This document shows positions 47,645 through 58,900 of a stretch of 64,000 bases of DNA, in pieces. How positions within the stretch are numbered: position 1 is the first letter of the stretch; every line of letters begins with the position of its first letter. The DNA lies in NCBI GenBank assembly GCA_902729315.2, contig LR746269.1, positions 596,001 to 660,000 of the forward strand, in the 5' to 3' direction. The stretch comes from Spirodela intermedia (taxonomy: Eukaryota > Streptophyta > Magnoliopsida > Alismatales > Araceae). Under the pieces are notes generated by a model that saw only the letters and a program-made list of their open reading frames with translations, did no database searches and had not been told where the DNA came from. Both the position numbers and the translations under genes were made by a program.

Positions 47645-50600
47645 ATGGGAATGTGCAGAAGATGGCGACTGGGAGTGCTCTTCTCTGTCGCCATGGTTCT
47701 CTTCCTTCCTCTTCTCCTCTCAGGTGAAGCGATCCCACCCCACCCCCCACCCCCCCCGCGGCTCCATCGTGGCGGATCCAACTTGTTTTTGTAGTTCTTC
47801 AGATCTGACTGGGAGAGCTCATTTGTCAGTGTCAGAATTGCATCGATGGAAAGTTACGGAGGAGAAGTCAGTTGCGGACGTCGGGAGCGCAGTTATGAAG
47901 GAGGGAAGCGGGGTGGTGGACAAGAGGAAACTCGACCATCTCGTGTTTGGTCCTGCTGCTGGTCAAGGCCGACCCGACCGTCTCCAATGCCAGGGTATAT
48001 TTGCGCCCGAATACGGCTCTTGTCATTTGCTTGGAATTTTTTTTTATGTTTATGTTTATTACGATAACTGCGGACATTACTTCTAAGTTACAACTTGACA
48101 TACGTTTTGTAAACAAGCCAGAGAATTGGAGTCCTTTTTTGTACGATTTCGGAATATTTTTGATTCTGTTCAGCGGTATTCGAGTGATACTAAGAATATT
48201 TTCTGTTTCCTTATTCTCCGGTTAAGTTATCCGGGATGCTTTGCCTATCGTAAATCACCATGTATAGGAACTATTAATCTTTGAATTCCATTCACGAGCC
48301 CTCATGTTTACTATCGGGTGCTCTAATGCAAAATGGCCATTTCCTTGTTCTCTCGCGGAATCTCCAGTATACCTTCATCTTGAATTTTTGTCCTCTTTTT
48401 CCTTTTTTGGAGCAGAATTAGCCCTAAAATCCATCATCTCTTCCTCCGCTGTGCATGTGGGAAATGTCTAACTTTACATTTTTTAACATTCCTGTCGCAG
48501 GATTCAAAGCTCTGAACCAGACTTATCATTCAATGTCGTCTAAAACTTTTGATGCTTGTGGCAGCGTTTCATTTGTTACAGTATTTACAGTGTACAACAG
48601 TACTGAAAGTACAGTCTCCGACAAAGTGACTGTTGGGAACACTTCCTATAATAAAGTGGAGCGGTCCATTGCAATTCTTCATACTTACATTGACTTTATA
48701 CAGGTATAAAGCATCGAGAATACCCAAAATATTTTTTACAATTTGCACTGAAAGTTATTTTTTTTTACAATCTTCATGAACTACACATTTTGTTGCTATT
48801 ACGTTCAGCAAATTCCTTTACAGTTGATATTTTATCTAAACACTATTTTTTTAGTTGCTAGTTCATTGGATGTAAAATAATCAAAATTTAGATTTAGTGC
48901 AGCCTGATTTCCTCTTTTGCTTATTTTTTGCAAAATAGAGCTGTGCAGGTGTCTATGCCACGTAGCAATGTTATAATACTGACGGATCCTGCCTCCTCAT
49001 TCCCAATTACAAAGAGAAACACAAGTATTCTGCCTATTGAGGGAGATTATTCCAGAGGAAATTTGATGCTTCAAAGGATTATTTCTTACATTGTAAGTTT
49101 TTTAAACGTTAAAATTTTGAAGATAACCTACTCCACCAATCCGAATATTTCTTTTTGTTTCCTCTTAATTTTTTCTTAATCCTTCTTTTTTTATTTTTTA
49201 AAATGTTGTAATTCTAGTAGAGTTAGTGTTCAAGCTAGCATCTTTGGTTGTTAGAAACTTAACCGGACCAAGGCACATGCAATTTAGAAATAGATGAAAG
49301 CTAGAGGAGATGGAAGGAGGAAAGGTAGATGAGACAAAATATTGAGAGGGGCTTCTTTTTGAATGGATTGACCAATTCAATGCTATTCGAAAGTTTGAGT
49401 GGAAGGAGGTAGTCAACGAGAAAAAGGGCAGAAAAGAAGAGAGTGATAGGAGATGCTGCATTAAAAGGCCTGACTGTTGTGGTAGGGATGCGACACATGG
49501 TGATCCTGGGGATATTGAACGGGGCATCATAGGGTGGAATGTCTGCTTAACTGGACTACAAGAGAGTTCAAGCTGCCCAGATGATGGGTGTATCTACTCC
49601 CATACAACATGAGCTCACCAGAATAACATTCTGCATCTGGCGAAGAGAGAAGGGCCATTGCATGTTTTTAGCCAGTAAGGGTGCTGTTGATAATCCATGG
49701 TCATTGTCAATACTTAGGGATGAACGGGGTGAAGACTCCTCTGTACTTTTCAAAAATTGGAAGCTTCTACTGAAAACGTGGGCATGGAAACGTTCTGCTG
49801 ATTCTTGTTTTCTCTTTGTTTCGATTTATATGTTGTGTATAAGGTTAGATGTTTGTTCTGGCCGTTTTTATTTTAGGTATCTAACGATAATAAATGCCAT
49901 ATGATTTCTTCAAAGTGTCTTATATAATATTACTCTTCAATCTTTGCATCATAATCATATTCGCTTTTTAGGGTACCTTGTAAATTATGCTTTACACTTT
50001 AGAAGTAAAGGAGAGTTAGGGATCATGATCTATAGATAAATTAGTTTATTTTTTATATCAACAGACATGCATATCTAACTTCTATACCTCCGTTTTCCAC
50101 TTTCTTGCAGGCATTTCTAGAGACAAGGCCTTTGGAAATGCCCAAATGCATTAATCATTTTATTTTCACTGACTCTGACATTGCTGTAGTTGATGATCTG
50201 GGGCATATATTTCAAAATTATCCACAATTCCATTTGGCTTTTACCTTTCGGAACAATAAAGATCAGCCATTAAATTCTGGGTTAATTGCAGTCAGAGGAA
50301 CTCGGGATGGAATTCTACGGTTAGTTTTTATTAAAAATGTGGTAAAGAAAAAGCTGTTGGTTTTTTATTCCCAGTCGAAAAGTTATTAAAATTGTACTAA
50401 TGGTGCAGGGCGAAGTTGTTTCTTCAGAGAGTGTTAGAGGTTTACACTTCTAAATATATGAAGGCTTCTCGTATGCTTGGTGATCAACAAGCTCTTGCTT
50501 GGATTATGAAATCTCAGCTTTCATTGGAGGCAAAAGATTTTGCCAAACCAAAGCCTTTCGTTGCTGAATTGCAAGGAACGTCAATACTCTTTCTTCCTTG

Positions 50601-51582
50601 CGCTATATATAATTGGACACCGCCTGAGGGCGCAGGCCAGTTTCATGGCATGCCCTTGGATGTAAAGGTAATTCTTGAGACACTTCAGTCTTGGTCCCTT
50701 CACCATTTACATTTGGACTGGCTTTTTCAACAGTTTTTGCTACCACTTCTCATTTTTTGTGTATACTTTCATTTGTACATGAATTATATGTATATATAAA
50801 TCTGTATTTCTTCCTGCGATTGCTGCATTTTCATGTTTGCGTTCGTGTTTTTTTCTTAAAATATTGAGACTGTTCATGTTGCTGGTCAGAATTCATTAAG
50901 AAAACTGCTCAAGAAAAGATTTGGCAATATCTTCTAATGAGGTGTCGAAGGACTTCCTATCATGACCTGTGCTGTTGAAAAGGGGGTGCCTAGGTAATTC
51001 TGGGGGAATCTGCGAATCCCATGGTAGTCTATATGCAATGGGTTTCCTCATCTTTTGAAAACCTATCTTCTGACATGATGACTGATAAAACACAGCACGA
51101 TATAGCAATTTTTTTAAGGAATAGCATAGTTGGGTAGAAAATTCATTAAACATGTGAATTCTCGGCATCCGTTGATGGCATTGTTTGATGTTAAGTACTT
51201 CCCACCCTGCCCCATTAATGGTGGTGCATTGTCAGTGATTATATTTTTCTGCTCTTCTGGATCTAAAGTGGGACTAATTTATGTTGATGGTTCACATGAC
51301 TGAGAATTCATATGTGCACTAATCATGTATATTTTTACCATAAAAGCTCATATATATTCTTAGATTCTCATCATCATCATCACCGCAAATCTTCGCCCAA
51401 ATTGTGTGAGAATATCGAAGAGTATTCCTTACCATCAAAACTTGGCCCAGGTTGTTCATTTCAAGGGTTCAAGGAAGCGTTTGATGTTGGAATCTTGGAA
51501 CTTCTTCAACTCCTCCGCCTCCAACTTGCCTGACATGCTGTGCCTGATCCTGCTGAGTGGGCGAACCAAGTACGACTTCTAA
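47645..51582 (+). CDS. Type II membrane protein with GT-A glycosyltransferase-like fold
   Basis: A conserved plant family of no assigned substrate that I recognise by its blocks. Exons: 47645-47723, 47803-47994, 48501-48703, 48949-49092, 50111-50319, 50409-50667, 51451-51582; 405 residues. Residues 4-26 (CRRWRLGVLFSVAMVLFLPLLLS) form a signal anchor, indicating a Golgi or ER type II protein. The lumenal part has VSMPRSNVIILTDPAS, FTDSDIAVVDDLGHIF (a DxD-like TDSD), QPLNSGLIAVRGT and LGDQQALAW, the spacing expected of a nucleotide-sugar transferase, then WTPPEGAGQFHGMPLDVK and the C-terminal VVHFKGSRKR to SGRTKYDF. Short leader exon 2 is less conserved and its borders are less sure. Sugar donor and acceptor are unknown. 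Confidence 0.82.
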
Positions 51583-52009
51583 GCTGCCGATAGTTTGCCC
51601 CCCATCGCCCCACCATATATCTTAGGAACCCTTTCCGAATCTGCCCCCTGCCATCAGTTGTCAATCCCCAAATATATATAGGTATATATTCTTTGGAGCC
51701 ATTCATCTGAAGCCATCGGCAAAGTCAGAAATGGGTGGGTTTGCGATCAAATATCGAGAAATAGCCTTTTCAATCGGCTGATGTCATAGTTCCCAAGTCT
51801 GGAATTTCTCGTGGTTCTCAAATAGCAAGTTAAATGGGGATCTTTGTAGATCTTTCACCCCTGTTTGTAACAATCGCCGATTTAGTCTTACCCCTTGTTG
51901 CAACTTTCTTCTTTATGGATGAATCTTTGTATTTGTCCGATGGAGAGGGGCCACTTGATTGACTTCCAATGTTCGTCAACAATGTTTTTCGTTTGTAATT
52001 CAAATCTTG

Positions 52010-54945
52010 GAGAGGTTCTTGCATAAGATTCTGCTATGTATTTACTTCACCTTCATACATTGTTGTGGAATATGTGGGAGAGATGAAGGCCTCTCAAAAT
52101 CCCTTAGAACTATTCCAAGGTTCTTGTGAATTCTTAATCCTATTTCCCATCTCTTTTCTTGTTGTTTTGCCATAAACCCACCCTCATTCTCTTGTTCTCA
52201 ATCTCGCAGAAGTACACAATTTGTATCACTACTATCGGAGCCATGACCTTGACACAACGTCCAAACCCATGGAGTTAGAGATTGAGGGGGGTCAAGGATG
52301 AGATGAAGAAGATGAGGGAAGACATTGCTACTATGTTGGCCATGGTCTTACAATGTCGTGATAGGATGGGAGACCATTAGACGGTAGTTGAGCTAGGAGG
52401 TTTTGCCTTACAACAACTAGAAGAAGGAAGATTAGAACCTACCACACCTCATCACCCAAAGTCTCAAGAATCTACAAGAGCCATCAAAGGACAATTATTC
52501 CTTGCTTCAATGGGGATAACACAGACACTTAGTCGTCTGCGTTGAGCTCTACTTTAAGATAAATCAAGATTTCAAGTGAGAACAAGTTGAATGAGGTTAT
52601 ACTGAGCCTAGAGGGTGATGTGTTGTCAAGTAACATTTATCAACAATTCTTAAACCTTAAGCAGGAAGACACGATGATTTAATATTGATGGGATTTTGAG
52701 GTTCCATTGGCATTTTTGAAAGGGTATATTGGAGTAGATCATGGAAAATAATTACATTAAAGGTATGAAGAAGGAAATTTAGTCTGAGTTGAACATGAGT
52801 GGACTGAACGAACTATGTGAAGTGATGAATCTCTCTTAGTTAGCTGAAGAGAGGCTTCAAAGTATATGGGTAGCTTAGAGTTCACAACATCTCCAAAGCC
52901 AGAAATTCACTTCCCAAATAGCCTTGTGCTTATCAAGAATCAAGGAGGGATTGAAGGTTGTAGAACCATGCTTTTTTAAAATCATCAATATGATGTCGTG
53001 AGAATTGTGGATAGCACAATGCCAACACATATACAAGGGAAGAATCCAAAGTTTTCATAGAGCAAGAGTTGTCAGCACTACCAATGACCTTGGAAATTCA
53101 TTCATTGTTATTATAGTAACTTATTTTTCATTGATGTCTACTTTTATTTTTTACTCTATAATTTTAAATTGAGCTATTATTTTGAAATCAGGAATAAAGG
53201 AGCACTAAATAAGACAATGAATTTACTCTCTTGAGTTCTTACACTGACTCACTTGCATGTGACAAACCTATCATGGTCTCCCAAATGAGATGTTATCAAA
53301 TTATCAACATTAATGCGAACTAATTATCAATTAAGTTTTATATTACATGCACTTTTCTTAACAAAGAGACTATTAAGCCTCACTACTCACTCAACTATTG
53401 ACTTGTATGATATAAAGGTCACCTCATGATACCTTCCTAATTGCTTATGCTAAACACCATGTTCAAGGAGTTCCATGATAGCCTACTAGAGGGTCATGCC
53501 AGGTTCCTCTAGACATACAAAACGGTATCAGAACAAATCTATTCAAACAAAATGAAATTGAAGATCAAGAGAAATATAGATGAATGTGAGACTACTAGAT
53601 CAAGAGTCATCTTCATTATCACCAATAATACTACTATAATATCTCCTCATTGTACATTAGTTTTGAGAAAAACTATCTATGGATTTTACTAAGAGTATAC
53701 TTAGTTATGTAAGATATTATTTTACTAGTGGTAGAACAAAGATAATTTTCCATGTAATAATTTACCACTTCGGTTTGTTTATTGGTTTGCAAATCATGTA
53801 ATGTCATATACTTGAGTTGTGTTTCTTAGAGCATGAAAAGTTCAGACCAAAAAGAATTCATAAATATTCTAGAAATACTATATAGGAAGACAATCTCTCT
53901 TGTGAACTTATTGACTACCAAGGTTGCTGTAAAATGATACTTTTAAAAGGATGAGGTAACCATATTTGCCCAAGCTATGTATTAAGTAATAATTAATCTT
54001 GGCACATTTGACTATATTGAGTAGAATACATCTACATTACCTCTCACCATAGTCCATAAGGACATAGCCATTTAAATCATTATATAGGAGGGATCTTCAA
54101 CCCTTGTTATGTTACAAACCGTTGCTAACTCTTATTGCAGCCATATACATATAACTACAATCTCGATATCATACCCTTGGCTAGTTCAAATATTACCCCA
54201 TAGAGATCAAAATGAGATGAAAACCAAGGTTGGCCAACATCGAAGATATGATAAATTTATAATGAGTGAACGAATGTATTAAAGGTCAAGGCCAAACAAG
54301 ATGAAATCTTTAGTGAAGAAATCAAATGAGAAATTAGTTCCATGATACTTTGAATCTTTAAAAATCATAGAGTGCATCTAAACCATAGCTTATCAGCTCG
54401 AACTACCCTTATCTTCCTCACTTCACCTGATGTTCATGTGTGAACTGGATAAAGAAGTGCTCATTGTCTACGCCACGACAACATGCCCTAAAGTTCTAAC
54501 CTTGTGAGATATTACTTATTAAAGAAGCCTCTTAGGAGCTGATCAACGTCATTTGAAGATGATTTCCAGAGTTCCATCTCGAAGACAAGGTGCTCAACAG
54601 AGGAGGGGAAATTGTATCAATACGACCTTGATCTACACATATTTTTGAAGGAGAAAGAGACTGGCCCAACCAAGCCAACTCATAGGTCAAATGGGTTTGA
54701 CATGGGCCCCACTTGGCATAAGAAAAAGAGTTGACAATTGGGGAGGGTTATAGGGCCCAAGTAAGAAAGGGGAAACATGAGGTCTCTCAAAAGGCCTACA
54801 AACTATTCCAGGGTTATTGTGGATTTCTAGTCTTAGTTTCTGTCTTCTTCTTGTTATTCAATTATAAACTCTTCTTCTCTTCTTCTCAATCTCGTGGAAG
54901 TACGACGTCACATATTTATCCTTATCATCTTGTCAATCGTATAAT
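52010..54945 (+). mobile_element. Decayed Ty3/gypsy-type LTR retrotransposon
   Basis: Two related blocks, about 52083-52215 and 54778-54905, share interrupted words (CTCTCAAAA, ACTATTCCA, GGTT.TTGTG, TCTCAATCTCG.GAAGTAC) and are interpreted as the 3' parts of the two LTRs. Just after the first, ACTATCGGAGCCATG resembles the initiator-Met tRNA primer-binding site (TGGTATCAGAGCC). Downstream (about 52500-52880) broken frames spell gag-like pieces: FNGDN-type GDN, YFKINQDF, NEVILSLEGDVLS, KGMKKEI and SELNMSGLNELCEVM, typical of the Ty3/gypsy gag domain. Stops and frameshifts are frequent, so the element is dead. No convincing pol domain could be read in 53000-54700. LTR outer ends were not found. 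Confidence 0.65.
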
Positions 54946-54949
54946 AATT

Positions 54950-55254
54950 CTAATGGCCCGATTAAGTTGTTGAGGTTGGTCTAAAGAATTTGAAGCCTCA
55001 GAATTGACCCAATTAGTTGTTGACAATATTTTTGGTTTAAAACCTTAGAAAGTTTCTTTTTATAATATTTGCCTACTTGATACCTCATCTTCTTCATGCA
55101 TTGCTGTTGGAGATGTGCAACTATTTTTACCATTTGTGGGCAATATATTAATCCTAATAGACTTAAATAGTTTGTTGAAGTTATCTACAAAAAATTTGGA
55201 CCTTGAATCCAGCTCGAATTAGCTATCAACAATGTTTTTGGTATGTAATTCAAT
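54950..55254. repeat. Diverged repeated segments shared with 51950-52080
   Basis: A block containing GTTGTTGACAATATTTTTGG (about 55013) followed by a CTTCTTCATGCATTG..GTTG stretch resembles 51975-52070 (CGTCAACAATGTTTTTCG, then CTTCATACATTGTTGTGG). A second, shorter copy appears at about 55195-55250 (CTATCAACAATGTTTTTGG). They may be additional retroelement or LTR fragments. Divergence is high and the borders are rough. Confidence 0.45.
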
Positions 55255-55554
55255 CTCTTTTCTTTATTTTTATCCTTTTTCTAGTAAGCCTCGTATGTGT
55301 TGTCAGAATTAATGTTTCTTGATCAAGCTCGTGTTTATCTATTGATTCAAGTGTTTAGGTTGTGAGAAATAGGTTTTGTCCAGATTTAGTGGTCTAGAAT
55401 GTTAGGACATACATTCTTGATGGAGATCCTTTGGGTCAGCTGAAGGTAATCCCATGTATTTTCTAGGGTTAATTTTTAATCAATATTGGGAAAAAAGCAT
55501 GGCTTTTTTTTGGGGGGGGGGGGGTGTCAATTAGCTGGGTTAGCCCTTGAGCCT

Positions 55555-55560
<6 letters not shown>
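55255..55560 (+). pseudogene. Remnant of histone deacetylase exon 11 and flanking introns
   Basis: This stretch aligns by eye with 59765-60080 of the intact deacetylase gene. The exon equivalent is 55359-55445, exactly 87 bp like the real exon 11, with the same AG acceptor and GT donor. It keeps ILDGDPLG but has a TAG stop in place of the Tyr codon of VVYNAG. Homology continues into the following intron (shared TAGGGTT, AGCATGGCTTTT, GCTGGGTTAGCCC, GAGCCTG words) up to the CT tract. No exon 12 or 13 equivalent follows. Confidence 0.88.

Positions 55561-55602
<42 letters not shown>
55555..55602. repeat. (CT)n microsatellite
   Basis: A nearly perfect CT dinucleotide run of about 45 bp. It stands where a CT-rich tract also occurs in intron 11 of the intact deacetylase gene. 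A G homopolymer of about 13 bp lies just upstream at about 55511-55524. Confidence 0.95.
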
Positions 55603-55604
<2 letters not shown>

Positions 55605-55699
55605 GTTGGGCCTGGGCTTCTGAAGCCTTTCAGTCGGGTCAGGCCTATTTATCGGCCCATCTTCTCAAAGCAACGTTAGGTCCGCATCTACCCCAGCTT

Positions 55700-55987
55700 G
55701 TGTTTTTTCCTCTCTCTCTCTCGCGCGCGTTGGAGGGAAATCAGGACAGCTCGGAGCGGAAAGGTCCAGTTCGCTCACTAACAGACATCGCGAGTGAACA
55801 CCAGCGGACCCGCGAGGCCCTCACCGCCGGAAGTAGCAGTCTCGCTTGTTGCTCTTCTACCTGGTATTAGATGGAAAGATCGGGCCAGGAAAGTAGCTGT
55901 GGGCTCTCGATCTCCTCGGCCTCTTCCGCTCCCAGGGGGAGCTCCTAATCGGCCTCTTCCCGTATCCTCTCTCCCTTTTGGATCGAC
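55700..55987 (+). promoter_or_regulatory. Deacetylase promoter/leader, duplicate of the thioredoxin-gene leader
   Basis: The 5' flank of the deacetylase gene shares long words with the 5' flank of the downstream thioredoxin gene: TTGGAGGGAAATCAGGA (55730 and 61308 regions), GACCCGCGAG, GATCGGGCCAG and GTGGGCTCTCG, in the same order and spacing. Both lie about 90-260 bp before an ATGGC start. Promoter or leader function is inferred from position before two genes. Confidence 0.75.
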
Positions 55988-58900
55988 ATGGCGGGGGCGT
56001 CGTCGTCCTCTTCCTCACCGCCCAGTTTGCCGCCAGCGGAGGGAGCCGCTGCTGTCGAGACCGCGCGCAGGAAGAGAATTCTTTCCAGCAAGCTCTACTT
56101 TGACGTACCTCTGACCAAGGTACATCGCATGTGGAACGGATTCTCTGATTCGCTTGCTCTCTGCAAAATTCAGGGGAGCGAGATGGTCTTAGTTGCTCCT
56201 TTGTTCAACACGGAGTTGTCCTTGTCGTTCTGATGAATACTTAATTTTCATGGCGCGGTGCCCGGGTTCCAGGCTCCGGTGATTTACTCATCTTCTTATG
56301 ACATCGCGTTCATGGGGATTGAGAAATTGTAAGTTCTTTTGGTCTCGCATTCCGTGCTTCGAGTTCTACTCGTTTCCATGGCCTGACAGATGTTGTTCCC
56401 TGCATTATCATTGTCTTTTACATGTTTTTTGGGTTGCTATTATTTTCTGTTTACACAGTGAATCATCTACCCGACTCAAGATTAACTGTCTGAGGTAGTA
56501 TTGGAACTATGGAGTCGTGATGATTTTCCATTAAACATGGATGGATCGATGGATCGATGAGTCGTGATTAGCTTGTGGATGCTCGGGAGAATAGCAATGG
56601 GCCTCAACTTAGACGTAGAATTTTCATAACATGTGGATTAATACTAGCATAAAAATAATGGAGGCCGAAAATCATCTATCATTTCCTGATATTGTCACTA
56701 TCAGAATGGAGTAGATGCACGAAGCAGCAGGCTCAAATTTTTCTTCATCCAGAAACCGAAACAATACATCCAGTTGCGTTTGTATATATTGTCGGCATCC
56801 TAAATGCTATGCTCCTATCATTTCTGAGTTCCTCTCATGTAAAAGTTTATCTTCTCTTTAGATAAATTTGCCACAGGGCTGCAAGAAATGTATTTCATAT
56901 AAGGGATCTTGCCTCTAGTCCCCTCTTACCTCTTATTTTCTCCTTATATTAAACATAAGTAAACAGTTGACATTGACATATTTTTTAATATTTATTTTGA
57001 AACTTGTTTATGAGATTATATTGTATGATTTGGTACAATCTCTCTTATCCCAGTCTGGGGTCTAATTTTATTTGTTAGGCACCCTTTTGATTCTTCAAAA
57101 TGGGGTCGGATATGCCAGTTTCTCATCACCGATGGCATCTTGGACAAGGGTCGAATAGTAGAACCATTGGAAGCTTCACGAGAAGACCTACTAGTGGTAC
57201 ATCCTACATTTCGTAATGCCCCTTGTCTTTATCTTTTCATAAAAGAATGTAGGAACTGTAGTGTATGCTGTCAGTTGTCCATTTTTTATTCAAATACAAT
57301 GCATATTGCAGGAATCAGAGGGCTCAGGCCCATGAACCTGTCAGACTAGTATTCCCATATTCAGGGCGAACACCATTGTTTGAACTTTCTCATGTGTACG
57401 ACAAACTGAGGAAAGGAGATGGACTAGTGTAGTGACCTTAACTTCTGCAATGCTTCGTTGGTCATCTTGAGGTGTTGATGTACGATGGCCAGTGAAAAAA
57501 GCTAAAAAGGCATGACAGACGCCACAATGTCTTCGTGAAATTATGGAGAAGTTAAAATTTTAACGAGTTCACTTCATATAAGAATGGTTTTATCTGTCCA
57601 TTCATTTCATTCATCAATAAAACAGTCTCCTGAATAGGAACGATATAGGGTTTAGGGTAATTATGTACGGTATTCATGTATCTAAATCCATCCAATGATA
57701 ATAGTAAAACAAAGTCTATGAAAATCTTGTATCATCCTCTGGTAGAAGAAGCACGCAAGCACACGCTCACAGAAAGTAGTGTGGGATACGAGCCAAGGAC
57801 AAATAAATACCATGAAAAGTTCTTTTGACTTTAAAAAAATGTGCATTAAGTAGAAGTTTCACGTGGGCAGTGTGCAGTGATGGACATTATTTGAAGCTAT
57901 GCTTCTAGACCTCTGACATATGACAGTCTGAATATTCTCTGCTAAGGCATCATCTTAATCTGAAGCTCTCCGGGATACATTTTTTTAAGATTCATTTTTT
58001 CTTTTAAGTTATTGACGAATTATTATGGTTATTTTTCATTAAATATACTCTTATTAGCTCTCTATTAGTACGATATACTCTTGTTGTATCATTTGATAGA
58101 TTTATCTTTATGTATATATTTTTTTCCATCACTGAGCGTGAATAGGTTTTCTTGACAGGTCCATTCAGAATCATACTTGAACAGTCTCAAAAGCAGCTTA
58201 AAAGTTTCCATTATTATTGAGGTGATGTATTGCCATAAAACGTACAATCAAAGACACTGCGGTTTCCTGCATTGGATCTAAAACTTTTGAGTACTCTACT
58301 CAAGTGCAGGATAGTATTTATCATAACCTTAATATGCAGGATAGTACTCTTTGTTATCTTGGTCACCCGTCCACTAATATGCAAGATATTAAACTTGTTC
58401 TTCATGTGGGTAATTGATTCTTGTGGAGAACAAGTGGCTTGGCTTCTTTTTTTTTCCCTTCGAGTGAATGAAATCTAATTTTTCCTGTTGCATGTAGAAT
58501 CATTACGGATCTTTTATAGCCTGTTCTTGTGTTAGGTCCCACCTGTTGCAATGCTACCCAATTGTCTGGTACAGCAGAAAGTTCTCCACCCTTTCCGGAA
58601 ACAGGTCAGACCCTTCTCTATTTCACTTGGCCTGCATCTGGGTTTCCCCTCTGGTGATAGTAAGACGTCGAGAGCTTCAGGTTGGAGGCTCCATCTTGGC
58701 CGCGAAGCTGGCCAAAGAACGGGGTTGGGCCATCAACGTTGGAGGCGGATTCCATCACTGTTCGGCAGAGAAAGGCGGAGGGTTCTGTGCATACGCCGAC
58801 ATATCCCTCTGCATTCACTACGCATTCTCTCGTCTGAATATTTCCCGGTTGGTGCTTTTCTGGCTTAATTTCTTCTCCAGATTTGCCGATTTTTGTTCTC

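Noticed and set aside
49198-49904. Open frames in intron 4 of the transferase-like gene
   Set aside because: No recognised domain; the flanking exons join in phase without them. A LINE-like remnant was considered but no diagnostic motif was found.
53000-54700. Possible pol (reverse transcriptase or integrase) region of the retroelement
   Set aside because: No reverse transcriptase YxDD block or integrase zinc-finger pattern could be read; left as unassigned internal sequence.
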